Below are positions 52,958 through 59,986 of a stretch of DNA of 59,986 nucleotides, piece after piece. How positions within the stretch are numbered: position 1 is the first letter of the stretch; each line of letters starts with the position of its first letter. The stretch is from Streptomyces sp. AcH 505 (GTDB lineage: Bacteria > Actinomycetota > Actinomycetes > Streptomycetales > Streptomycetaceae). A program made the translations under genes and the position numbers. The notes below the pieces were generated by a model. That model had not been told where the DNA came from. It searched no databases and was given only the letters and a program-made list of their open reading frames with translations. Location of the stretch: positions 694,924-754,909 of the forward strand of contig NZ_JTIY01000001.1 of NCBI RefSeq assembly GCF_000818175.1, given 5' to 3'.

Positions 52958-53518
52958 ATGGCCGAAACCAGGCGCGCCGACGGCCGCCGTAACTACGAGC
53001 TGCTGCTCGACGCGGCCCGTACGGCCTTCGCCGAGTACGGCACCGAGGTCTCGCTCCGCGATGTCGCCCGCCGCGCGGGCGTCGGCATCGGCACGCTCTA
53101 CCGGCACTTCCCCACCCGCGAGGCGCTCGTCGAGGCGATCATGCGGCGCGGGCTCGACGGCCTGTGCGTACGGGCGGACGAGCTGATGGAGTCGGAGCCG
53201 CCCGGCGAGGCGCTGAACATCTGGCTGGTAGCCTTCTCCGCCAACTCCAGCCGCTACGCGGGCCTGCCGGGCTCGATCCTCGCCGCGATCGACGACGAGA
53301 CGTCCGAACTCCACCACTCCTGCCACGCCATGCGCACCAAGGCGGCCCAACTGCTCGCCCGCGCCCAGCAGGCGGGCGAGGCACGCGGCGACATCACCGC
53401 GGGCGAACTGCTCCTGCTCGCGACCGGCGTCGCCTGGGCCGGCCAACAGACCCCGAACAGCGCCGATATGACGGTCCGCCTGCTCGGCCTGGTCAGAACG
53501 GGTATCGACCGCGCCTGA
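52958..53518 (+). CDS. TetR/AcrR-family repressor
   Basis: A 186-residue TetR-type regulator. The N-terminal helix-turn-helix is VSLRDVARRAGVGIGTLYRHF (HTH at about residues 30-50), preceded by RNYELLLDAARTAFAEYG. The C-terminal ligand domain is helical (AFSANSSRYAGLPGSILAAI) and resembles the usual TetR_C class. The gene is divergent from the crotonase gene, and twin palindromic operators lie 25-60 bases upstream of ATG 52958. It probably represses both itself and the crotonase and is released by that enzyme's substrate or a relative (inference). Confidence 0.93.
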   Translation: MAETRRADGRRNYELLLDAARTAFAEYGTEVSLRDVARRAGVGIGTLYRHFPTREALVEAIMRRGLDGLCVRADELMESEPPGEALNIWLVAFSANSSRYAGLPGSILAAIDDETSELHHSCHAMRTKAAQLLARAQQAGEARGDITAGELLLLATGVAWAGQQTPNSADMTVRLLGLVRTGIDRA

Positions 53519-53561
53519 CCGCCGCCGGGCCACGCCGTGTGCCGACAGCCGAGTCGGAGGC

Positions 53562-54485
53562 TCAGCTGTACACGAGAAGGTGGTCACACGTGTTCGTGCC
53601 GTCGTGGAGCGACGAGTCGCTGTTGAGGACGTAGAAAGCCCCGGCGAATCCCGCAGCCGTCATCTTCGGCACCACGATCAGCGTCTGGTTCGCCATGCTC
53701 AGCCCGCTCGGATTCACCACGTACTGCTGCAACAGCGCGAAGAGATTCATCCCGAGACCGGGCAGCCTGAGGGCTCGGTACGTACGGTCCCCCGACCCGT
53801 CCGAGCCCGTGACCGGCACCCGGTACTGCACGGCGTTCCACTGCGCGGGACTGGTGGCCATGCGTCCGGTCATCTCCAGTTCCTGCAGCCGCCGTTGCGT
53901 GCTCGCCCGGACGCCGGCCAGGTGAATGTGCAACTGGTTGAGGAACCGGGCGCTCTTCGAATTGATCCCCAGACCGATATTGGGGTATTGAACGGGGACG
54001 CTCCCTCCGCTCCGGGCGTTTTCCCAAGCGTCGTTCCAGTAATTCGGCGCGCCGGAGGTCTCGATGAAGGGGCATTCGATACCGGTGATCCGGCAACTGG
54101 GCGTCAGGAGAAAGTTGTGCCGGTTCGACGGCCTGCCGTGCAGGACGACGTAGTCCGGGGTCACCTTCAGACAATCGGGCGGGAACTGCCCGGGGGGCAG
54201 CGGCTTGCCTTGCGTGCAGTACTGGACGTCCCGCCACAGCGGATCGTTGTCGGACGGGCTGCCGCAGAGGGGCTGGAGCTGCGCAGGGGGGCAGGTCGGG
54301 GCTCCCCCGGGTGGTGGCGTGGGGCACGTGTCGGGCACGGGGTGTGCGGACGTCGGGGCGGCTGCCGAAGCGGTGCGACCGGTCGCCGCTCCCGCGCCCG
54401 TCAGGAGGGTCGCCGCAACGATGGCGCCGGAGAACGCCACGAACCGGCGCCGAGGCAGTTCGTTCGAATTCTTGTCGTCATTCAT
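53562..54485 (-). CDS. Tat-exported CDP-diacylglycerol diphosphatase-like protein
   Basis: A 307-residue protein with a twin-arginine signal (PRRRFVAFSG, hydrophobic core, AxA near 40-43). It carries a CDP-diacylglycerol hydrolase domain related to the HIT superfamily: HNFLLTPSCRITGIECPFIE, YWNDAWENAR, GINSKSARFLNQLHIHLAGVR with His186 and His188. E. coli Cdh converts CDP-diacylglycerol to CMP and phosphatidate at the membrane. This protein is outside the cytoplasm and carries eight cysteines (about residues 54, 65, 74, 90, 105, 131, 138 and 300) in its exported part, suggesting disulphides. True substrate uncertain. ATG 54485. Confidence 0.85.
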   Translation of the reverse strand: MNDDKNSNELPRRRFVAFSGAIVAATLLTGAGAATGRTASAAAPTSAHPVPDTCPTPPPGGAPTCPPAQLQPLCGSPSDNDPLWRDVQYCTQGKPLPPGQFPPDCLKVTPDYVVLHGRPSNRHNFLLTPSCRITGIECPFIETSGAPNYWNDAWENARSGGSVPVQYPNIGLGINSKSARFLNQLHIHLAGVRASTQRRLQELEMTGRMATSPAQWNAVQYRVPVTGSDGSGDRTYRALRLPGLGMNLFALLQQYVVNPSGLSMANQTLIVVPKMTAAGFAGAFYVLNSDSSLHDGTNTCDHLLVYS

Positions 54486-54806
54486 GCGTGCTCCTGATTC
54501 CGGCCGCGCTGATTTCGCTCACAGGGTAGGGAGCGAGGAGCGGGTTTCCTGTCGTCCGACCCGGCCGGTGTCATGGGTTCCGCCATTCAGCGGCGATCCC
54601 GTTGAGCTTTCTCGTTCCCGGTGAATTGCCGACGACCCCGGCCGGACAGAGCGGCGGTCGGACCTTCGCCCGGCTTCACCAGTTCAGTTGCACACCAGGT
54701 GACTTGAGCGGGAAGCCGGCCCGGGCCGTACAACATCGTGCGCACCGTCGCCACGCGGGCGCGCCGTCGACGCCGCGAGGTGACCGACAGTGAAGGAGCC
54801 GGCCCG
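54486..54806. other. 321-bp stretch between the CDP-diacylglycerol hydrolase and DUF6415-like genes
   Basis: It should contain two divergent promoters. I see no convincing promoter hexamers, palindromes or small gene. The AAGGAG at 54793-54798 serves the next gene. Confidence 0.35.
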
Positions 54807-55223
54807 GTGAACCGACTGAGCGAAGCGGGGAACGACGTGCCAGGAGACGCCGACCAGGAAGGCGGGGGTACGGGTTCCGACGACCCCCCGGATCCGTCGC
54901 GGCCCCCGATCGACCTCGTGACGATCTCCCACACCGTCGACCAGGCGCTCGCCCGGCGCCTCGCGCTTCCCGACCGGGCGTGGGTCGACAGCACGACCGT
55001 CAAACTCCGCGGCCACCTGGAGCTGTTGCTGGGAGAAGACCTGGGCGACATCGACACCCCCGAGTCCCGGGCGCTGTACCGCGACGCGTACGCGGTACTC
55101 GACCGCACCGCCCGCCCGAACCCCGACACCCCACCCGGCTACGCCTACGAGCACATGCGCGCCCTGGCGGCGGCCGTACGGCCGGTCGTCGCCGCCTACC
55201 GGCTCCGGCACGCCGACGGGTGA
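54807..55223 (+). CDS. small unknown protein, tentatively DUF6415-like (138 aa)
   Basis: A 138-residue soluble protein. The first 40 residues are low-complexity and acidic (Asp, Gly, Pro). The rest is helical, with TISHTVDQALARRLALPDRAW, VKLRGHLELLLGEDLGDID and YEHMRALAAAVRPVVAAYRL. The LRGHLELL segment reminds me of the DUF6415 family found near natural-product clusters, but this is weak. GTG 54807 has AAGGAG eight bases upstream. It converges on the dctA gene across a terminator hairpin. Confidence 0.6.
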   Translation: MNRLSEAGNDVPGDADQEGGGTGSDDPPDPSRPPIDLVTISHTVDQALARRLALPDRAWVDSTTVKLRGHLELLLGEDLGDIDTPESRALYRDAYAVLDRTARPNPDTPPGYAYEHMRALAAAVRPVVAAYRLRHADG

Positions 55224-55241
55224 GCCGCAGGACAGCGGAAC

Positions 55242-55274
55242 GGCCCGCGCGGAGTGTGGTGCTCCGGGCGGGCC
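55242..55274. terminator. bidirectional terminator between convergent genes
   Basis: GGCCCGCGCGGAG (55242-55254) and CTCCGGGCGGGCC (55262-55274) pair over 13 positions with one mismatch and a seven-base loop. It lies between the stops of the small unknown gene and the dicarboxylate transporter. Confidence 0.7.
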
Positions 55275-55305
55275 GGTCCCTCGGAGGGCCGGGTGGGGAG
55301 GCTGG

Positions 55306-56721
55306 TCAGGCCCCGGCCTGGGTCTTCGGCTGGGAGGCGCGCGCGTGCTCGATCACGTCGGTGTCCGTGTCCGCGTGCGTGTCACGCTGCTCGGGGACCT
55401 CGTCCAGGTCCTTCTCCGGCGTGCCGCCGTGCCCCTCGTCCAGCAGGGTCCGTTCGTCGAACGGGATGCGGCCCGCCAGTACTTCGTCCACCCGGGCCCG
55501 GTCGATCTCCTTCGTCCACGTACCGACCAGGATCGTGGCGACGGCGTTGCCCGCGAAGTTCGTCAGGGCGCGGGCCTCGCTCATGAAGCGGTCGATGCCG
55601 ACGATCAGGCCGACGCCGTCGAGCAGTTCGGGGCGGTGGGCCTGGAGACCGCCCGCGAGGGTGGCGAGACCGGCGCCGCTGACGCCCGCCGCGCCCTTCG
55701 AGGCGATGATCATGAAGACGAGGAGCGAGATCTGGTGGCCGATCGACAGCGGCTTGTCCAGTGCCTCGGCGATGAAGATCGAGGCCATCGTCAGATAGAT
55801 CGCCGTACCGTCAAGGTTGAAGGAGTAGCCCGTCGGCACGGTGATGCCGACGACGGGCCTGCTGACACCCAGGTGTTCCATCTTCGCGATCAGCCTCGGC
55901 AGCGCCGACTCCGACGACGACGTGGACAGGATCAGCAGGAACTCCCGCGCCAGGTACTTGAACAGCAGTAGGATGTTGACGCCGGCGATGGCCCGCAGCA
56001 GCGCCCCCAGCACCACGAAGACGAACAGCGCGCAGGTGATGTAGAAGCCGATCATGATGATCGCGAGGGACTTCAGCGCATCGACGCCCGTCTCCCCCAC
56101 CACAGCGGCGATGGCACCGAAGGCGCCGATGGGCGCGGCCCACATGACCATCGCCAGCACCCGGAACACCAGGCGCTGGATGTGCTCGACACCGCGCAGG
56201 ATCGGCTCGCCCGTGCGGCCCATCGCCTGGAGCGCGAAGCCCGACAGCAGTGCGATCAGCAGCGTCTGGAGCACCGAGCCCTCGGTGAAGGCGGAGAGCA
56301 TCGAGGTCGGGATGATGCCGAGCAGGAAGTCCGTGGTGGAGGTCGAAGCCCCCTCCGCCTGGGTCGTGCCCACATGGCGCGCCGCCTCGGTGAGATGCAG
56401 CCCCGAGCCCGGCTCCAGGATGTTCCCTACGACGAGTCCGATGGCGAGGGCCACCGTCGACATCACCATGAAGTAGGCGAGCGAGAGCCCGCCGACGGCG
56501 CCGACCTTCGCCGCCTTGCGGACCGATCCGACGCCCAGCACGATCGTGCAGAAGATGATCGGCGAGATCATCATCGTGATGAGGCTGACGAAGCCCGTGC
56601 CGATCGGTTTGAGTTCGACCGCGACCCCCGGGGCCGCGAAGCCCACCAGGATGCCGAGGCCGACGGCCACGACCACCGCTATGTACAGAAAGTGCGTACG
56701 GTCCCGCCCTCTTGCGGCCAC
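55306..56721 (-). CDS. dctA: C4-dicarboxylate:cation symporter DctA
   Basis: A 471-residue member of the dicarboxylate/amino acid:cation symporter family. It shows the family features: FCTIVLGVGSVRKAAKVG, the serine-rich re-entrant loop LSTSSSESALPRLIAKME, the NLDGTAIYLTMASIFIA motif, and ASKGAAGVSGAGLATLAGGL followed by GIDRFMSEARALTNFAGNAVA. It imports succinate, fumarate or malate with protons or sodium. The hydrophilic C-terminal tail of about 55 residues is longer than usual. Start GTG 56721 follows GAGGAGG. Divergent from a CitA/CitB-type two-component system, its likely regulator. Confidence 0.95.
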   Translation of the reverse strand: MAARGRDRTHFLYIAVVVAVGLGILVGFAAPGVAVELKPIGTGFVSLITMMISPIIFCTIVLGVGSVRKAAKVGAVGGLSLAYFMVMSTVALAIGLVVGNILEPGSGLHLTEAARHVGTTQAEGASTSTTDFLLGIIPTSMLSAFTEGSVLQTLLIALLSGFALQAMGRTGEPILRGVEHIQRLVFRVLAMVMWAAPIGAFGAIAAVVGETGVDALKSLAIIMIGFYITCALFVFVVLGALLRAIAGVNILLLFKYLAREFLLILSTSSSESALPRLIAKMEHLGVSRPVVGITVPTGYSFNLDGTAIYLTMASIFIAEALDKPLSIGHQISLLVFMIIASKGAAGVSGAGLATLAGGLQAHRPELLDGVGLIVGIDRFMSEARALTNFAGNAVATILVGTWTKEIDRARVDEVLAGRIPFDERTLLDEGHGGTPEKDLDEVPEQRDTHADTDTDVIEHARASQPKTQAGA

Positions 56722-56810
56722 GGGTCCTCCTCGACTCGTCCCTGCTGCACCCCCTGTCCCGAGGGAGCCGCCCCCCGTCCCGAGGGGTCCCGGCGACTAT
56801 CCACCACGGT

Positions 56811-56845
56811 GTGACGCCGGTCACCCTTACGTTCATTTCGTTCAT
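56811..56845. promoter_or_regulatory. dyad and direct repeats between dctA and its sensor kinase gene
   Basis: GTGAC-gccg-GTCAC (56811-56824) is a dyad. CGTTCAT occurs at 56830-56836 and 56839-56845 as direct repeats nine bases apart. Either could bind the adjacent response regulator. The 146-bp region holds both divergent promoters. Confidence 0.4.
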
Positions 56846-56867
56846 ACGATTCCGGCCAGGCACACTG

Positions 56868-58484
56868 ATGCCCATGCATCTGCCACGTCCGCGCAGCCTC
56901 GCCGGCCAGCTCTTCGCGATGCAGGCCGTGCTGGTCGCGGCCATCGTGGCGGGGTGCGCCGTCTTCGCGTACCTCACCGACCGGGACCAGGCCGACGAGA
57001 CGGCGCGCAGGCAGGTGACGTCCGCAGCACGCGCGGTGGCTGATTCGCCCTCTGTACGGGACGCCGTCCGCACCCCCGACCCGACCGGGCCGCTCCAGCC
57101 GTACGCGGAGCGGGTACGGCGCGACACGGGTGTCGACTTCATCACCATCATGAGTCCGCGGGGCATCCGCTGGACGCATCCCGATCCGCTGCAGATAGGC
57201 CGGCCCTTCCTCGGCAGCACGGCGGCCGCGCTGCGCGGCCACACCTTCACCGAGACCTACACCGGCACGCTCGGCCCCTCCATCCGCGTCGTCACCCCGA
57301 TCAGGGACGGCAGCAGGATCACCGGCCTGGTCAGCGTCGGCATCACCGTCGACCGGATCTCCAGCCAGGTCACCCACCAGGTCAAGATCCTGATCCTGTC
57401 GGCCGCGGGCGCGCTGGCGCTCGGCGCGCTCGGTACGTACGTCATCAACGCGCGGCTGCGCCGCCACACCCACGGCATGAACGCCACCGAACTCAGCAGG
57501 ATGCACGACTACCACCAGGCGACCCTGCACGCCGTACGCGAGGGGCTGTTGATGCTCGACGGCGCGCGCAGGATCGCCCTCATCAACGACGGCGGCCGGG
57601 AACTGCTCGGCCTCGACGAGTCCGCCGTCGGCCGGCCCGTCGCCGAACTCGGCCTGCCCACACCGCTCACCGGTGCGCTGCTCGCCTCCGAACCACGCGT
57701 GGACGAGGTGCACTTGAGCGACGAGCGGATCGTCGTCGTGAACACCCGCCCGGTGGTCGGCGGCGAACGGCACGGCACGGTCGTCACGTTGCGCGACCAC
57801 ACCGAACTCCAGGCACTCTCGGGCGAGTTGGACTCGGAGCGCGGCTTCACCCAGGCCCTGCGCTCGCAGGCGCACGAGGCGGCGAACCGGCTGCACACCG
57901 TGGTCTCCCTCATCGAACTCGGCCGGGTGGAACAGGCGGTGGAGTTCGCCACGGCCGAACTGGAGCTGGCCCAGGCCCTCACCGACCAGGTCGTCGGCTC
58001 GGTCGGCGAACCCGTGCTCGCCGCGCTGCTCCTCGGCAAGGCGGCCCAAGCCAACGAACGCGGAGTCGAGTTGGTGCTCGCCGACGACAGCCGCATCGAC
58101 GACGGCGTACTGCCCGCGACCCTGCCGGCCCGCGATCTGGTGACCATCCTCGGCAATCTCATCGACAACGCCGTGGACGCGGCGCAGAGCGGCGACAGCC
58201 CGGCCGGCGCGCGGGTCACCGTCACCGCGCTGGTCGACGACGGCGAACTGCGCCTCGCCGTACGGGACACCGGCGCCGGCGTCGACCCCGAGTCCGTCGA
58301 GGAGGTCTTCCGCCGCGGCTGGTCGACCAACGGGCCCGGTCGCGGCCTCGGCCTCGCGCTCGTACGGCAGGCCGTGCACCGCGCGCACGGCACCGTCGTC
58401 CTCGCCTCGGGACCCGACAGCGGGGCGGAGTTCACCGTACGGCTGCCGCTCCTCACGTCCGGCGCCCTGCGGGTGACGACATGA
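56868..58484 (+). CDS. CitA/DcuS-type sensor histidine kinase
   Basis: A 538-residue membrane sensor. Helix 1 (LFAMQAVLVAAIVAGCAVFA) is followed by an extracytoplasmic Cache/PAS-like domain (TGVDFITIMSPRGIRWTHPDP, FTETYTGTLGPSIRVVTPI), helix 2 (ILILSAAGALALGALGTYV), a cytoplasmic PAS (LHAVREGLLMLDGARRIALIN) and a CitA-class kinase core. The core has phospho-His336 in SQAHEAANRLHTVVSL, ILGNLIDNAVDAA and GRGLGLALV. It senses dicarboxylates or citrate-like acids outside the cell. ATG 56868 or 56874. The stop overlaps the regulator gene (ATGA). Confidence 0.93.
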   Translation: MPMHLPRPRSLAGQLFAMQAVLVAAIVAGCAVFAYLTDRDQADETARRQVTSAARAVADSPSVRDAVRTPDPTGPLQPYAERVRRDTGVDFITIMSPRGIRWTHPDPLQIGRPFLGSTAAALRGHTFTETYTGTLGPSIRVVTPIRDGSRITGLVSVGITVDRISSQVTHQVKILILSAAGALALGALGTYVINARLRRHTHGMNATELSRMHDYHQATLHAVREGLLMLDGARRIALINDGGRELLGLDESAVGRPVAELGLPTPLTGALLASEPRVDEVHLSDERIVVVNTRPVVGGERHGTVVTLRDHTELQALSGELDSERGFTQALRSQAHEAANRLHTVVSLIELGRVEQAVEFATAELELAQALTDQVVGSVGEPVLAALLLGKAAQANERGVELVLADDSRIDDGVLPATLPARDLVTILGNLIDNAVDAAQSGDSPAGARVTVTALVDDGELRLAVRDTGAGVDPESVEEVFRRGWSTNGPGRGLGLALVRQAVHRAHGTVVLASGPDSGAEFTVRLPLLTSGALRVTT

Positions 58485-59167
58485 GCGCGCCCGCCATCCG
58501 CGTCCTCATCGTGGAGGACGACCCCGTCGCCGCCGACGCACACCAGCTGTACGTCGGCCGGGTGCCCGGCTTCGCCGTCGCGGGCGTCGCCCACTCCCGC
58601 GCCGAGGCGGCCCGGCTGCTGGAACGCGCCGACATCGACCTCATCCTGCTCGACCTCTACCTCCCGGACGGCCACGGCCTGTCCCTGCTCCGCGCCCTGC
58701 GGGCGGGCGGCCACCACGCCGACGTCATCGCCGTCACCTCGGCGCGAGACCTCGCGGTGGTCAGGGAGGGGGTGTCGCTCGGCGTCGTCCAGTACGTACT
58801 GAAGCCCTTCGCCTTCGCCACCCTGCGCGACCGGCTCACCCGCTACGCCGAGTTCCGCGCGGCGGCGGGCGAGGCGAGCGGCCAGGACGAGGTGGACCGC
58901 GCGCTCGGCGCGCTCCGCTCCCCCGAACCGGCCGCCCTGCCCAAGGGACTGAGCGCCCCGACGCTCTCCGCGGTGACCCGCACCCTGCGCTCCTCGCCCG
59001 CCGGTCTGACCGCCGCCGAGGCCGGCGCGGCGCTCGGCATCTCCCGGATCACGGCGCGCCGTTACCTGGAACACCTCGTCACGGAGGGACGCGCGGGCCG
59101 CAGCCCCCAGTACGGTCAGATCGGCCGCCCCGAGCTCCAGTACCGCTGGCTGAGTGCCCCGCACTGA
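58481..59167 (+). CDS. CitB/DcuR-type response regulator
   Basis: A 228-residue regulator. The receiver domain has Asp13/Asp14, phospho-acceptor Asp58 in LILLDLYLPDGHG and Lys in YVLKPF. The C-terminal domain is the CitB/DcuR-type helix-turn-helix: GLTAAEAGAALGISRITARRYLEHL and GRPELQYRWL. Coupled to the sensor by a four-base overlap. It should activate the divergent dctA gene in response to external dicarboxylate. Confidence 0.93.
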   Translation: MSAPAIRVLIVEDDPVAADAHQLYVGRVPGFAVAGVAHSRAEAARLLERADIDLILLDLYLPDGHGLSLLRALRAGGHHADVIAVTSARDLAVVREGVSLGVVQYVLKPFAFATLRDRLTRYAEFRAAAGEASGQDEVDRALGALRSPEPAALPKGLSAPTLSAVTRTLRSSPAGLTAAEAGAALGISRITARRYLEHLVTEGRAGRSPQYGQIGRPELQYRWLSAPH

Positions 59168-59255
59168 GCGTTTTGGGGTAGGACGTTCCTACGACATGTG
59201 CCGTTGTTCGAACACACGGTAGTCGCGGCGGGTGATCCACCTCTACGGTGTGCCC

Positions 59256-59930
59256 GTGCAGTCACCCACTTCCTCGCCGCCCTTCGACGCCCAAGCCGCC
59301 CGCCGACTGCGCGAGGCGCTGGGCTGGGCGACCGGCCACGTCGCGTACGGCCTGCAGGCCCAGTACGGCCTCCATGACACCTCCGCCGACACCGTGGCCG
59401 CGTGGGAACGCGGCCTTGCCGTCCCCACGTCACGCGAACTCACCGCGCTCGCCGGTGTGTTGTGGTGCTCGGTCGGCGAGCTGCTGGCGTCGGCGTCCAC
59501 GCTGAAGGAGCACCGGCTGTCCCGGGGTCTCCCGGCGGAGGACCTGGCGCGCCAGGTCGGCCTCGACACGACGTCGTACGTACGCATGGAGGAGTCCGGC
59601 CGCTGGCGCGGCAACGAACGCCAGACCGTGGCCCTGGCGGCGGCGCTGTCCCTGACCCCACGCGAGCTGCTGACGGCGACGGGCCGGGACGAGGAACTGG
59701 CGACGGCGCTGCGCTCGGCGGCGACGACGCGGTGGCAGGGGTACGTCCGCCCGGTGACGAAGCTGCTGCCGATGCCACGCGAGGCGGTGGAGGCGGCGCT
59801 GGAGCGCCTGCACGCGGACTACCAGTCGCGGATGGTCCCGACGCTGGGGTGGGGCGGCTCGGCGAACGCGGGCGAGGAGGGGGAGGCGTTCTTGACGTCG
59901 ATACTGGCGCGCTTCTGGGAACGGGTCTGA
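59256..59930 (+). CDS. XRE-type DNA-binding protein with two HTH units
   Basis: A protein of about 224 residues. A first helix-turn-helix region is AARRLREALGWATGHVAYGL with DTVAAWERGLAVPTSRELTALAGVLWCSVGELL. A second Cro/C1-type unit is LKEHRLSRGLPAEDLARQVGLDTTSYVRMEESGRWRG. The C-terminal TTRWQGYVRPVTKLLPMPREAVEAAL is typical of a Streptomyces regulator class with unknown targets. GTG codons at 59232, 59250 and 59256 are all possible; 59256 gives the most typical N terminus (QSPTSSPPFDAQAA). No neighbour suggests a function. Confidence 0.82.
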   Translation: MQSPTSSPPFDAQAARRLREALGWATGHVAYGLQAQYGLHDTSADTVAAWERGLAVPTSRELTALAGVLWCSVGELLASASTLKEHRLSRGLPAEDLARQVGLDTTSYVRMEESGRWRGNERQTVALAAALSLTPRELLTATGRDEELATALRSAATTRWQGYVRPVTKLLPMPREAVEAALERLHADYQSRMVPTLGWGGSANAGEEGEAFLTSILARFWERV

Positions 59931-59986
59931 CCGTCCGGGTTGCGGGTCGTGGTTGCGGTGGTCGCCGGGTGCCGTTCCGGGGTCGT

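Noticed and set aside
1..59986. tRNA, rRNA, CRISPR array, prophage or intact insertion sequence
   Set aside because: I scanned for tRNA-like cloverleaf ends, repeat-spacer arrays, transposase or integrase motifs and found none. This was by eye, so a short tRNA could be missed.

Overview
The window reads as part of a Streptomyces chromosome. It has very high GC, strong third-position GC bias, GTG and TTG starts, rare TTA codons and a chain of Streptomyces-type families (actinobacterial ferritin-like pair, Ig-like L,D-transpeptidases, GlgE-pathway operon, EF-hand protein, many two-component and one-component regulators). From memory only, the order glgX / two-component system / ABC genes / M4 protease / glgP / glgE-treS-pep2-glgB / thioredoxin-MerR resembles the conserved core of the S. 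coelicolor chromosome. I see no rRNA, tRNA, CRISPR array, phage or complete insertion sequence.

Layout. (1) 1-7.1 kb: the 3' part of a [NiFe]-hydrogenase operon on the plus strand: an incomplete accessory protein, two tiny proteins, the maturation endopeptidase, a HypC-HypF fusion, a second HypC, HypD, HypE and a DUF6390-type protein. The structural subunits, hypA and hypB are not in the window. (2) 7.1-14.5 kb, minus strand: two ferritin-like proteins, a MITE-like inverted-repeat element, a YihY-type membrane protein, a CopD-type protein, an EF-hand protein, an anti-sigma-type ATPase, an enoyl-CoA hydratase and a lipoprotein L,D-transpeptidase. (3) 14.6-26.4 kb: a second L,D-transpeptidase, divergent glgX, a NarL-type two-component system with an ABC-2 exporter, a heterodimeric ABC exporter and a small unknown protein. 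(4) 26.8-31.3 kb: a secreted M4 metalloprotease, a squalene/phytoene synthase-like protein and a secreted alginate-lyase-family protein. (5) 31.5-42.8 kb: glycogen and alpha-glucan metabolism, with glgP divergent from glgE-treS-pep2-glgB. (6) 42.9-48.5 kb, minus strand: HelD-like helicase, thioredoxin with its MerR regulator, an aldo/keto reductase and an AraC regulator. (7) 48.6-52.0 kb: a three-gene accessory cassette (89-aa protein, DUF6879-type protein, NB-ARC/TPR STAND ATPase). (8) 52-60 kb: a crotonase divergent from a TetR regulator, a Tat-exported CDP-diacylglycerol-hydrolase-like protein, a small unknown, a dicarboxylate transporter divergent from a CitA/CitB-type two-component system, and an XRE-type regulator.

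How the genes work together. The Hyp proteins build and insert the Fe(CN)2CO and Ni site of an uptake hydrogenase. TreS, Pep2 and GlgE convert trehalose to maltose, maltose-1-phosphate and linear alpha-1,4-glucan. GlgB branches that glucan, and GlgX and GlgP degrade it. DctA and its sensor pair form a dicarboxylate uptake module.

The most unusual item is the 48.6-52.0 kb cassette. All three genes carry an in-frame TTA leucine codon, which predicts dependence on the bldA tRNA; by eye I found none in the other genes. The STAND protein has a short N-terminal Q-x-G-type motif resembling bacterial amyloid-signalling (RHIM-like) motifs, and its best Shine-Dalgarno sequence points to an ATC codon rather than ATG, GTG or TTG. 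I rate it the best candidate for an undescribed regulatory or defence system here.
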